In this document: positions 33,822-43,423 of the stretch, piece after piece
How the letters are laid out: each line of letters opens with the position of its first letter
Position numbering within the stretch: the first letter of the stretch is position 1
NCBI GenBank assembly: GCA_012656075.1
Contig: JAAKBF010000087.1
Location: 372,001 to 436,000, forward strand
Direction: 5' to 3'
Length of the DNA: 64,000 nt
Source of the DNA: Phytophthora hibernalis
Lineage: Eukaryota; Oomycota; Peronosporomycetes; Peronosporales; Peronosporaceae
Program-made: the position numbers and the translations under genes
The notes under the pieces: model-generated
Told to the model about the DNA's origin: nothing
Seen by the model: only the letters and a program-made list of their open reading frames with translations
Databases searched by the model: none

Positions 33822-35087
33822 TTAGTCCTGCATTAGAAACTTAGTGGTGGGGGACTTGGGCGAAAGCACCTCGGCTGAGCTGGAGGATTCCCTCTCGGTC
33901 TCAACCCCAGTACGCAACTGTTCCTTACGCGTACTGACAGCGAGAACTACAAACCCGCCCAGTACTAGCACGGACGAAATAAGCGTCACGTAGTTGGGAG
34001 AGATATCGTTCACGATCCAGTCAGAGATGATGGCCATCGGCACCGTGAGCGACAAGCCGATGGTGGCCGTGGTGGTGGATGTGTACATGATGGACACTGC
34101 CCACAGGTAATCGGCTAACACGTTGTTCAGCAGACCCTGGACGAATAGCAGGCCCACGATATCCCACGTGAGGTTATGTAGCGATTCGACGCCGGTGGAG
34201 TTGAAGGCGATGCAGAAGGCCCCGAGCACCACCAGACTGAGCAGGCCCACGAATCCGATGAAGAGCGACACGCTCATACCAGCGTCGTCGGGCAGATATT
34301 TGCGGATGGTTGTGGTGTACACGCTGTACATGATGGCGCCGATGAGCGCACATACATTTCCCCAGAAGCTATCCGAGGTGCTGCCGCTGGAGTCGTTCAC
34401 GAGTGTCGTACAGTTACCGGCCATACAGAGCACCACGCCCAGCGCCTTGAGCCACGTGAAGCATTCCTTAAGAATCCACACAGCCAGAATCAACGTGAAC
34501 ACCGTCGATGTGGTGCTGAGAATGGTGCTACTCGTGACGCTGGTGAGGTTGAGGCTCACATTGTAGGTGAAGTTAGCCACGAACCAGAGCGGGGCGACGA
34601 CGACTGCCGCGATCATCGTGCGCTTTAACGTAGCCTTGTCGTGCGGGGTCTGCGTCGGAACGGGGGCGGTCTCTGACTTGGTTCTCGGCAGATCTGATCC
34701 CTTGAGCTGCGGCAGCCACACCTTGGTGACGTAGTATATCGGGAGGTTTATCGAGGAGAGCGCCATACTGAAGGAGGTAAGGAAGAATGGCGCCTCAAAA
34801 GACAGGTCGTTGAAGATGTACTGAATGAGCACGCTGGAGAAGTTCCAGATGATAGCCACGCAGACGAGGAAAATACAGCCTACTGCCCATTGCCACACGG
34901 AACCGCGCTTGTTGGGCGACCTCAGGTCGGTGCTGCTCTCATCGGCGACGGACGTGGGCATGTTCGACACGGACGCATGCGAGATCGACGGAAGATGGCT
35001 CATGACGGAGAACGCTGCAACTACAGACGATGGATGCGCCGCGTTATGGGGGCTTTCGAGAATGCGTGGCCTTCTAGCCGTCGCCAT
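33822..35087 (-). CDS. Drug/metabolite-family transporter, SLC35F-like, 421 aa
   Basis: A membrane transporter of the DMT/EamA superfamily, most like the eukaryotic SLC35F5 group; the substrate is unknown. I chose the ATG at 35087 (MATARRPRILES) because the frame upstream has no other ATG. Residues 1-65 are a polar cytosolic tail. About ten hydrophobic segments follow, including WQWAVGCIFLVCVAIIW, TMIAAVVVAPLWFVANFTY, STVFTLILAVWILKECF (a typical end of the first EamA half), FIGFVGLLSLVVLGAFC, TIGLSLTVPMAIISDW and VTLISSVLVLGGFVVLAV. The C-terminus is polar and serine-rich. A cytosolic loop rich in T and P lies between TM2-3 and the following pair. No intron or frame break. It is the only intact ordinary gene in the window and is flanked by repeats on both sides. 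Confidence 0.88.
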   Translation of the reverse strand: MATARRPRILESPHNAAHPSSVVAAFSVMSHLPSISHASVSNMPTSVADESSTDLRSPNKRGSVWQWAVGCIFLVCVAIIWNFSSVLIQYIFNDLSFEAPFFLTSFSMALSSINLPIYYVTKVWLPQLKGSDLPRTKSETAPVPTQTPHDKATLKRTMIAAVVVAPLWFVANFTYNVSLNLTSVTSSTILSTTSTVFTLILAVWILKECFTWLKALGVVLCMAGNCTTLVNDSSGSTSDSFWGNVCALIGAIMYSVYTTTIRKYLPDDAGMSVSLFIGFVGLLSLVVLGAFCIAFNSTGVESLHNLTWDIVGLLFVQGLLNNVLADYLWAVSIMYTSTTTATIGLSLTVPMAIISDWIVNDISPNYVTLISSVLVLGGFVVLAVSTRKEQLRTGVETERESSSSAEVLSPKSPTTKFLMQD

Positions 35088-35589
35088 GATCAAACGTTGG
35101 GCGTTTGCAGCGAAATGCAACAAGAGAACGGATCCTCAGGTAGCGGCTGTGGTGCGACGGGATAAGCTATCGGTAGGACACTACTGTCGACGTGAGGAAA
35201 GGCGGTGTTTACTCGCGTTTACTCGCGAAACAGGGGCAACACCGGGAAACACGCAGACCGTTCTTTTCAAATTTTCACGTTGCAAAGTGATTTAGATAAT
35301 ATTTTATCTTTTATTTTACGCTTTGTGGCGTACACGTATTGGTTGAGCAACCCCGACGGTGGCGTACGTATGCTTGCTTCGTCGATGCATACGTGCACAT
35401 ACTATTTAGAGTCAATTTCTCATTCTCATAAAACTTCTGGTCGTCAAAGTGCCAGGTTCATCAACAGGCGTTGAACATCAGCACAAGGTAGAAAAGGTAT
35501 TTTCACATCATTATGTTACCATTCATCTAAGAAGCCATTTTAATGGCGAGTAAGTAGAGAAGGAGGTTGCTGTTGTTGCGCGCAACGCT
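35088..35589. other. 5' flank of the transporter gene
   Basis: Contains the presumed promoter (minus direction). A pyrimidine-rich GTTGCATTTCGC about 30 bp before the ATG loosely resembles the oomycete initiator (TCATTT type), but I cannot assign it. Otherwise nothing recognised. Confidence 0.25.
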
Positions 35590-36070
35590 GCAGTCACGAC
35601 GGTGGATCCGACGCCAGAGTGGTAGATGTTCGAAAAGCGGATGGTTTCCGAGCAGACCAGTATGGATCAAGGGACAAACGGCTAAGGAGACGCTGCCGGA
35701 GTGGATACCTCCACGATGCCAAGGTAAGCAAGAGACCCTGAACGCTGCTTGGTGTTGGTGTCAACTCTTGGGATGTTTTGATGAATGCCTACTTCGGTAA
35801 TGCTAAGTGGAAATCAGATAATCGATTATAACACATTAACTTAGTTTATTCCATACCACATAAACTTTCAGGTTGTTTTCGAAGCCTATCCCTGGCGTGC
35901 TTGTGTAAAATGTGGGGTTAGAAATGATAGGAAAACTCCCCGGGCATTTTTTTGTTTGTTTTCAACCACCGATTTTTTTAATGTTTACAAGACTCTGATG
36001 GTGGCCATTTCAACGTGGCTCGTATAGTCGGGGTTGACAGTCTCAAGAGTCTTGGTTGTCCTCCTTTCAT
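35590..36070 (+). repeat. Dispersed repeat R2, copy 2
   Basis: Inverted homologue of 29377-29980, without the R3 insertion. Shared blocks include GGCTAAGGAGACG, GGAGTGGATA, CCTGAACGCT, GATGGTGGCCATTTC and a GTCTCAAGAGTCTTGG end. It carries a frame-broken coding remnant of unknown family. Confidence 0.6.
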
Positions 36071-36670
36071 CTGCTGATATATATTATACCAGTATACCAA
36101 AGTGAGTACATGTAGAATTTCTGCGAACCAGCTGGGCTTTGCAAGATAGACCTTCCAGGTGTTGATTACTCATCGCAGTAGTTATTCCCTCTTTCAAATG
36201 CGAGTCGCTGTAAAAATATGTAAAACACGACAAAATACCATGAATGTCCGTCACACGACAAACAGCACTACAAAAGCTACAGGAGCTGACGTAACGGCGG
36301 GGCGACGTGGTTGGCCATAGACGGGCTCCAACCAAACATTGCCCCGGTGCACGTTCCCGCAGCGTCACGGCGAAGACAGGGCAGAGCCCCCCCGCCGGAG
36401 ACGAAAGCGTGAGGGCAAGACGTGAGGCCGGAGGTTCTATCTCCATGTCGCGAACGAAGCGAACCGCGGGGTGCGCCCAGCCAAGCGTAGCGCGGCTGGT
36501 CACGTTTATGCAATAACCTCTGAGACTCGATTATGCATTTCTGCGACGGTGGGAGGTCAACCTCCATACTGTAACCCTGTCAACAGGATTTGTAGGTGCT
36601 AGATTGCATTAAAGGGGTAGACTGGTATGGTTGTCGTAAAACACTAGACCTCAATAATAAATTGAACCAA
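36071..36670. other. Unassigned DNA
   Basis: A GC-rich stretch at 36290-36520 is open on both strands but shows no recognisable domain. Confidence 0.3.
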
Positions 36671-36985
36671 AAATGTTCTCTGGATTTTATATCCAGAGTA
36701 TACCAAGGATTGCAACGAGGTCTGAATCCTTGCATTTCTGATACCGTTCGTAATACGATTTGGATACTTCAATAAATAAGCTTTAAACCTGGCTATATTT
36801 GATAATCTGAACGATTATTATTTATTTGTGGCGGTTGACCAGTCCGCAGCCCAACACACCTCTTTGATATGACATCACTTATAATCGTATTCACCTGCAG
36901 CAGATGATTTATCCAGACTGTTCGAGCAACATTTTGGATGATTTTTTCTTCGAGCAACACACAATTTTAATAGTGTGTTGCTCGC
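36671..36985 (+). repeat. Dispersed repeat R1, copy 2
   Basis: Matches 30475-30760 closely from TTCTCTGGATTTTATATCC to CGAGCAACAC. Its end forms a hairpin, GAGCAACACAC with GTGTGTTGCTC (36952-36983). It is followed at 36985-37030 by a short match to one end of R3. Confidence 0.75.
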
Positions 36986-37099
36986 ATTGCCTGTAACAAC
37001 CCGCCATTTTCGGCGGTCCGTCGGTTGGTATGATTTTTTTGCAAAATCCGGTTGGATCGAACATGTTGATGTGATGCGTTGCTTGGAAGGCAAAATGCC

Positions 37100-37805
37100 G
37101 AAGTGAGTTGTTTAGTTTACTTAACCTGCTCTACTAGTCCTTCCTACTTGCTGCCTTGGCCTCGATCTCAGCCAGCCACATGCATTGACCAATGGCATTG
37201 CAGCCCGGAACGGTTCAGCCTTAACCGTTCCCCACGGTCCCAATGTAATATGCGAACCGTGCATGAGCAGGGCACAGATGCTCAACACTCCCACTCACCG
37301 CTACGGCACGGTGACCTTGTCCTTGATGCCGGTTGCCTCACGCAGGTACTTCAATGTCTTGGTCCCGAGTCCCTTCGTGAGCATGTCAGCCAGTTGATGC
37401 TTGGTGTCGACTTAGTCCACCTTGATCGTTCCATGGTGGCGTATATCCACATGCTTCGTCCGTGCGTGATATCCAGCGTTGCATGCCAATGCAATGGCAC
37501 CTTGGTTATCCTCCCAGACAAGCGTTCGTCCCACTTGCTCGCGACCCATGTCCTTTAGCATAGCACGAATCCAAAGCACCTCTTGTGTGCACAGGCTCAG
37601 AGCCATGTACTCAGCTTCCGCAGAGCTGAGTGCAACCGTCCTCTGGTACTTCGACTTGAATACCACTGGAGCGTTTCCAATCATCACCATGACCCCCGAC
37701 ACGGTGCGTCTGTCGTCAATGTTGCCGCTCTAGTCAGCGTCAGTAAACGCTTCGGCCGAAGCGTTCCCGGAGCCACCTTGATACTCGATGCCATGTTGAG
37801 TATCG
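37100..37805 (-). mobile_element. Ty1/copia retrotransposon fragment: RNase H end and likely start of 3' LTR
   Basis: The minus strand reads the end of a copia polyprotein: EAFTDAD, a stop where W is usual, then GNIDDRRTVSGVMVMIGNAP, KYQRTVALSSAEAEYMALSL, LVWEDNQGAIALACN and HARTKHVDIRHH. A stop follows, then DTKHQLADMLTKGLGTKTLK. This is the RNase H domain that degrades the RNA template, with its D/E residues. The gene ends at TAG 37301-37303. Soon after comes GTGAGTGGGAG then TGTTGAGC, which fits a polypurine tract followed by an LTR start (TGTTG). The LTR's other end is unclear. Everything upstream of RNase H is missing. Confidence 0.75.
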
Positions 37806-37847
37806 TTCCTATCAGTATCCCCTAATCAATACAATCCAAATATGGCG

Positions 37848-37990
37848 TACATGAATATGAAGTGAATTTTGCACGACGAATTCCAATCCATTTTTCTATA
37901 AACACACACTTTGAAACTGAGTTTGTTAAGCTCAAAGCAAAATCCAGAGCTGTTCCGTGCGAAGGCGCGGCTTTGTAATTATATTCGAAA
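37848..37990 (-). repeat. R1 tail, inverted copy
   Basis: Reverse complement of 30925-31060 with few differences (TGCACGACGAATTCCAATCC, then GTTCCGTGCGAAGGCGCGGC). Confidence 0.65.
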
Positions 37991-38069
37991 AATTTTGTGT
38001 CACCAATTATTTTGATACAGATTGCAGTGGTTATGCAACCAGTCAAACCAAGAATGAACCTGTAGGTCG

Positions 38070-39151
38070 TGGTTGTCCTTGCGGCGGAGCGCAGCCGCAG
38101 ACATCGTGTCCTCGCCCGGTTACTGATCCTTCTGCGATTACAAACCCTGAGCAGGGAATGCCATCGACTATCAAGCGTTGCACTGGAGTCACCGCGGCAC
38201 GTTCGCTACAACCAGATTCATTGCGACCGTTTCAATTCCTCAGACGCTTTTGAAGAACTACTACGTGTATTTGCGCAGCATTACGTCGTTACGTCTGGCG
38301 TGGGACAACCAGGTCGGCCTCCAGCGTTTGTAGTAAAGCATGCCGTACTACAATTCTTCCTACCCTAGTATGCTGCGTCTATTGAACACAAAATGCTCTG
38401 GGAGTTATTTGGCGCAGTGCTGTCTACGCTTTCACGCGTTATGGCGCGCGGGTAGCATGCACTGGATACGGTGCTGAACGCGGTGGCGGATGCAGCAGTA
38501 CGTTTCCAAGTATGAACGAGGAAGAGTGCTGGGTGGGCTTAGTACAACAGAATGAGCAGCAATTAAAAGTGTTTGGGGTTTTGTTGACGGTAAAAACTGA
38601 TCATTACAACGGTCGGTATCTAGATAGATTTATTCGAGATGTCACATTTTAACTGTTTCCTTTTCTTGTATAGGTTGACTTCATTCGGTCTTTGTGACGG
38701 GTACCCTATGTTACGGGGTCGGCGGAACGCTTGTGTGGGGTCGGCACAACTGTGTTCTGAAATGACGGCGACACCAGCCGTCAATTGCAACAATTTGTCA
38801 GATCGCGCCGTCCCTTTCGAATGCACTGGTGTTGTGGCTGATAGCGCGTTTCTCTTTCGGGAATGCGTTGATCGGCAAGATACGTACGCCACCAAAAATG
38901 ATGACCTGGAAGGTGCGCATGCCTCCTGCAGGCTTGGTCTTATCGCGCTTAACAACGCTATCAAGTATGTTCGCCAGACAGCTGGATGGGGTATGGGATC
39001 TACTGAAAAGTGCTACCGTCGCCTGCTTCTCCCGCCGCCTTACGATCATACTCTCCACGCGCTTCGTCTCTGCAACATATATCGCCAGTACAATTTCCGT
39101 GTTCGTAGAACTGGTATTAGTCAGATTCATAACGTCTTCGGATGCAACTAG
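38070..39151 (+). pseudogene. PIF/Harbinger (DDE_Tnp_4) transposase, decayed
   Basis: Plus-strand readings in several frames follow the layout of oomycete Harbinger transposases. A helical N-terminal part reads SSDAFEELLRVFAQHYVV, GRPPAFVVKHAVLQFF, then a stop, AASIEHKMLWELFGAVLSTL and VRFPSMNEEECWVGLVQQ. The middle DDE region (about 38650-38820) is badly broken. The C-terminal part is recognisable: LEGAHASCRLGLIALNNAI, WGMGSTEKCYRRLLLPPPYD, then YNFRVRRTGISQIHNVF. The enzyme would cut and paste the element through a DDE triad; here the triad region is not intact. It is convergent with the Myb-like gene at 39280-39982, the expected two-gene structure of this superfamily. Confidence 0.65.
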
Positions 39152-39279
39152 GTCGATAAGGTCACATTAATCCGACTGTTTCTTCTTGAGCCCCTTTCAA
39201 GTGTTTAGTGCAGTATTGATGTCCGTACCCGAGTATAATTGCATCAACAACTACTGGGGCGCTGATCCCGGCGACCCTA

Positions 39280-39982
39280 TCAGATTTGCCATTCACGCGA
39301 GGAAAGCTCGTCACGTCCCTGCTCTCGATGCAACATTTGCTTCTCGCGGTCTGCAGCACGCTGCTCCATGGCAGCAACATTTGCTATTGTTTCGTTCGCT
39401 TCTTCGGTTGTAGCTTCGGTTGCGTGTAGTGGCTCGAGCATATCATCAATTGTCTTACGCCGCTTGGCAACGTGAGAGGGCACTCCGTTCACGGTACATG
39501 TATTTGCTTTTGTCTTCGTATGCTTGGTCGCCCTTAATTGGGCCAGCTCGGCGGGTGTCTTGATACATCGCTTAGAAACCACTAGGTGTGCTGCTTGCAG
39601 TTGGCTGGTATCATCAGACAGGTCGCATGATGCGGCTGGCGGACTGTCTACTGACTAATCACCGGCAGTACCAATGTCATAACTAGCGAGAGTTGCCCCC
39701 TTTGATCTGCCGGTACGCGCGCTTCATACAGACAACTTTCTAGGGACAATGCGGTGTCTTGTAGGCTTCGCATAACTATTTAGCGACTGGAACTTCCGTT
39801 TGATGGCGTCGGTATTTCACAGCGTTAGCTCGTGCGGCAACCCTGGTTGAAGGCTCGTTCAACCGCCTATTACTCGTTGGGGCAAAGTGGGAGCACTTTC
39901 TTCAACGGCGGCGAGCATTCGCCTTAGTTCAGGGCTGGTCCAGGTCTTGCCGCACCCGGTCTTCTGCATTGAATCCGGACAT
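39280..39982 (-). pseudogene. Myb/SANT-like partner gene of the Harbinger element
   Basis: A minus-strand gene start lies near an ATG at 39982. One frame further it reads GCGKTWTSPELRRMLAAVEE and later AIKRKFQSLNSYAKPT, the tryptophan-led helical pattern of Myb/SANT-like DNA-binding proteins encoded next to Harbinger transposases. Stops and frame changes follow. The last part (39582-39280) is open for 100 codons: ELAQLRATKHTKTKAN, then a charged coiled-coil-like tail (TEEANETIANVAAMEQRAAD). Such partners help the transposase enter the nucleus and bind element ends. It is tail to tail with the transposase remnant 130 bp away. Confidence 0.5.
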
Positions 39983-40629
39983 GATGTCGTAGCACGGGAA
40001 AAATGAAAGTTATGCTAGCCAGAATGAAAACGGCGGCTTCATTGCTCCCATTTAAGTGGCAGACCGTTGACGCAACTTGCGATGGCGGAGTGATTTGTGG
40101 AGACGAGTTTACGGTCTCCACAAATTGTGAGAGTAATGCGAAACTGACCCCTTAATGTGTATGATCGTTCTGAACGTCGCTGTTCTTTTGATGTGGAGAT
40201 TTTGATAGTCTTTCAATATTTACTCAGTATTTTATTCGTCTTATCGCACAGGATGAGACGTTACAGAGTTGACAGGAAGAAATACTTCAATTGTGGAGCT
40301 ACACGGATCAGCCTTGTGCCCCATTCCGTGTGACGTCGAAAACAATTATTCGTCAGTGGTTTGACACCCATTTCCAAAATGACAAGCCTTTCATACACAC
40401 CAGGCTATGTAGCAACAAATAATTCTGTCGAACTGTGTAAAAACGTTGGTAAATAGTACGACCCGAGCGACACCAATTGAAATGATAGAGCTTTTGGAGC
40501 AATCACGCGTTGGGTTTCTCGGAAAAGAATAAAGTTTGAGGACTTAACAAAGGTTTCCAAACGCTCACTACAACAATGTAAAAAATGGTCGAGGCGACGG
40601 TTCTTCCTCCTGTGTGAAGCCTTAATCTC
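39983..40629. other. Unassigned DNA, possible right end of the Harbinger element
   Basis: A short inverted motif at 40099-40120 (GGAGAC...GTCTCC). No terminal repeat matching the left side near 38050 could be found. Nothing else recognised. Confidence 0.3.
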
Positions 40630-42635
40630 CGACTACCGAATTCTCGATGAGCTGTACCCCGTGGTACATCGTCAAAGGGGTACATCTTATCGAGGAAGTC
40701 CCTTGACTTCACCCACCTGTGATTGGTAGAATATACTACATCTGGTCGAAAATGATGGAAACAATGACATATGACAGGCTATAGGTCCAGTTGGTGAGCA
40801 TTGGCAGTGCAAAACGGATACGATCATTTTTAACAGGTATTATCTACTCAGCAGGATCAAAGAAGATCAGACTTGGGCGACCAGCTTCGACTAGACATGC
40901 CTTAGCGCTATCATACAGATTCTGGTCGCACTTCAACACTCTAGGCAGTATGCCTTTTCTTCGTAGTGCTTCCTTGCCAATGTGCGGCTGCGCATAGCGA
41001 TTCCCACCACTTTCTGTAGAATGCATAACATGCAGCCCTGCAACATCAGAAATATGTTGTCCAGCGTGTCCGTATCCATGTTGGTGTATGCATTTTGAAC
41101 AGCAGTGATGAGGTTGTTGATTCCATGGATCGGCACACGGTTCTGGATGCTCTGAATAGCGTTGAATAACCCCAAGTCCAAGACATCGGGGTCGGGCGAG
41201 TTGGGGGGCTGAAACTGCAGCCGAATACACCACTTGCCTTCCATCCCCGCCGCCACAATGTCTGGGTCGAGGGGAGACACGTGCGGCTTGGCATTGTTTT
41301 GCTGAACATGATGGGGTGGCGGCGCTGCCCATGAGGCCACTGCTCCTTGATGGCAGGGATGACACACCTCAGCAGATAGTCCTTGTAAACATCTCTATTT
41401 ACCACGTTAATGTTCCGTGTACAAACCGCGCCTTTTAGTCGGTTACGGCTGCGGCGCTGGGCCACGTACTCTTCTGTCAGCGGCCACAGTCCAAGCTTTC
41501 CGTCCCATTGGCACTTGTGATGAGAGTCGTATCTGCAAATATTAAATTTTAGGGGTATCATATTCGAAATAATATTAAATATAGAAGGTCTTACCGTGGC
41601 CTCGCTACCGCTGCCAAGAACATCGTCTTGGGGATGAAGCGCTTGCTCTTCCGGGTCCGATGGGGAGGTTCCTCTCCTGGAAACAAGAGGTAGCTGCGTT
41701 TGTTCTTGTCCTCGTAGAACCATTTTTCGTCCGCATGGACGATATTCACCATGGGTTCGAAAAATAGGGTCGAATCGTCAATAAAACTGAGAACATGCTC
41801 GGCACGAGCAAGCCGGTTCTCCTCCGTCAGAGTAGGACGAATGCGGGCCGTAACCCTTGCCAGTTCATCCTCAGCCACCAGTGCACGGATGAGATACCGC
41901 GACACGCCCACCAACGAGGCAGCGCGCCGCTCAACCGAGCGGTCTTCAACCGGAACAGCTTGCAGCAGCTGCACGGCTTGAGCTCGGGATATTTTCTTCC
42001 TGCCGGAGTTGTCGCGGATGCGGCTTCGCCACTCGCCCTCCGTGACTCCCGCCTCAATACTGAGGCGATAGTGCGCCCAGATCTTGAACACAGCAGACCG
42101 CGAGCGCTCGAAGTCGCGAGCGACAGCAGCTTTCGCTCCGTGGGGAGGTCGCCACAGATGCTTCGCTTCAGAAGCTCGTCGACGATGCATCGACGTTGCA
42201 CGTCGGTTAGGTTGGACATGACGAAGTAGCAGGTGCTGGGGGTGTTTGGTGTGGCCTGGGCGGGAAGTCGTATAATGAGAGGGTCGGAGCCACTACACAC
42301 AAGAGGCCGTAAAGTTTCAACGGCTTGGTTTTCAGGGCCAATCAAAGTATCAACCAATAGCTGAGATTCAGACGCAGATTAATATCCAATCAGATAGCGT
42401 TTACGACGTTCAGAGAGCTCACAATGATTATTTTTGTCTTATTGTTTCCATCATTTTCGACCAGAGGTAGTAACACCTTACGATGCGGTACGAGTGTTTG
42501 TATACGATAAATTGTGATCCAGGGGTACAGATTTTCGAGGAAGTCCCCTCAAGAGTTGCCCATCTCTTTGTATGGAAAACCTGACTGGCGGTACAGCTTA
42601 TCGAGCCTTTTTGAGGGGTAGGAATTCGGTAGTGT
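40630..42635 (-). mobile_element. Plant-type mariner (DD39D) transposon, about 2.0 kb
   Basis: A 25-bp perfect inverted repeat lies near both ends (TCTGGTCGAAAATGATGGAA at 40741-40765 and its complement at 42441-42465). Outside it are weaker inverted blocks: ACTACCGAATTC at 40632 with GAATTCGGTAGT at 42622, and GCTGTACC at 40651 with GGTACAGC at about 42590. A direct subterminal motif, TCGAGGAAGTCCC, occurs on both sides. Between them is one minus-strand transposase gene. The outer limits are approximate and no target duplication was confirmed. Confidence 0.75.
40844..42190 (-). pseudogene. Mariner transposase, 61-nt intron, second catalytic Asp replaced by Asn
   Basis: Exon 1 (42190-41595) has a helix-turn-helix region (KAAVARDFERSRSAVFKIW), then RALVAEDELARVTARIRP and the first catalytic block VHADEKWFYEDKNKRSYLL. 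A GT-AG intron (41594-41534) keeps the frame into DSHHKCQWDGKLGLWP. Near 41310 the frame shifts by one. The next block reads VQQNNAKPHVSP, where the family has D at the first N, then QPPNSPDPDVLDLGLFNAIQ, giving 39 residues between that position and the last D (LDLG). Near 40990 there is another shift into IGKEALRRKGILP. DD39D mariners are known from plants and oomycetes. Two frame breaks and a lost catalytic residue make it inactive. Confidence 0.8.
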
Positions 42636-42839
42636 GTGTCAAACACACACCTCACCAAACAACCCCGAACGACGAGTGCCTCAGCTCAAAACGATATGCT
42701 ACCCCAGACGAAAGCAGAACAAAGCTGAACAATATTGTGAACTGGTGTTGAGTGTGTGGGAATTGCAGTCCTGTTTGTCGACAAAGTTCTCGTACGTCTT
42801 CTGACAGGGCAAAGAAGAAAAAGAAAAGTTCTAAATTTC

Positions 42840-43111
42840 ATGACGACTACGACATCAACTACCCCATTAAATCAGCGCATACAATGCGAATTCAATGAGA
42901 TGGCATGCCCGATGGCGATTGGATTGTCGACGCAAACTCGAAATCATGCCTATGTCGCTTTCACAGCAAGTATAGCATGTGCCCACACATAATTGAAGCA
43001 ACAAAGGTGATAGGAGTGCCTTTTCCAGGACTACCGGAACCCGTAGAACAGTTTGTGCGCACGACAAACGATCTCGTGCCAGACGCTCTAGACAGCAATT
43101 GTTATCTGTAA
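42840..43111 (+). pseudogene. MULE transposase C-terminal remnant with SWIM zinc finger
   Basis: A plus-strand frame reads GDWIVDANSKSCLCRFHSK then YSMCPHIIEATKVIGVPFPG. C-x-C followed by C-x-H (CLC and CPH) is the SWIM zinc finger that follows the catalytic domain in Mutator-like transposases. The catalytic part is missing. The frame ends at TAA 43109-43111. It adjoins the right end of the mariner, which may have inserted nearby. Confidence 0.6.
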
Positions 43112-43423
43112 GCAAAGACGAAGTGAGGAGTATGCCAACCGAGAACAATTCGCTTCTAGGCGCATTGAATAGTAGATTTGGCACATTATTCAGCTTAAAT
43201 CAAGGGAGAGCTCGATATCATTGACGAACGTGGTGGCTGCAGTGATTAGCAGAGACACTACTCCCAGTATAGACTACGTACTCGTTCCAGCTCGTGTGCG
43301 CTGCCGCCTCGTATCATCTATTGCCAGGATTGAAGCACTTCAAACTACACTATCACCAGACATTGCATTATTTGTGACGAAGTCGATGAAACTTTCTCGC
43401 CCAAGTGTATAGCGGGAGCCCAG

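Noticed and set aside
33822..35087. Open plus-strand frames across the transporter (for example 34123-34566 and 34825-35295)
   Set aside because: Antisense shadows of a well-supported membrane protein gene.
36084..36567. Overlapping GC-rich frames on both strands
   Set aside because: No domain, no start context, no homology visible within the window.
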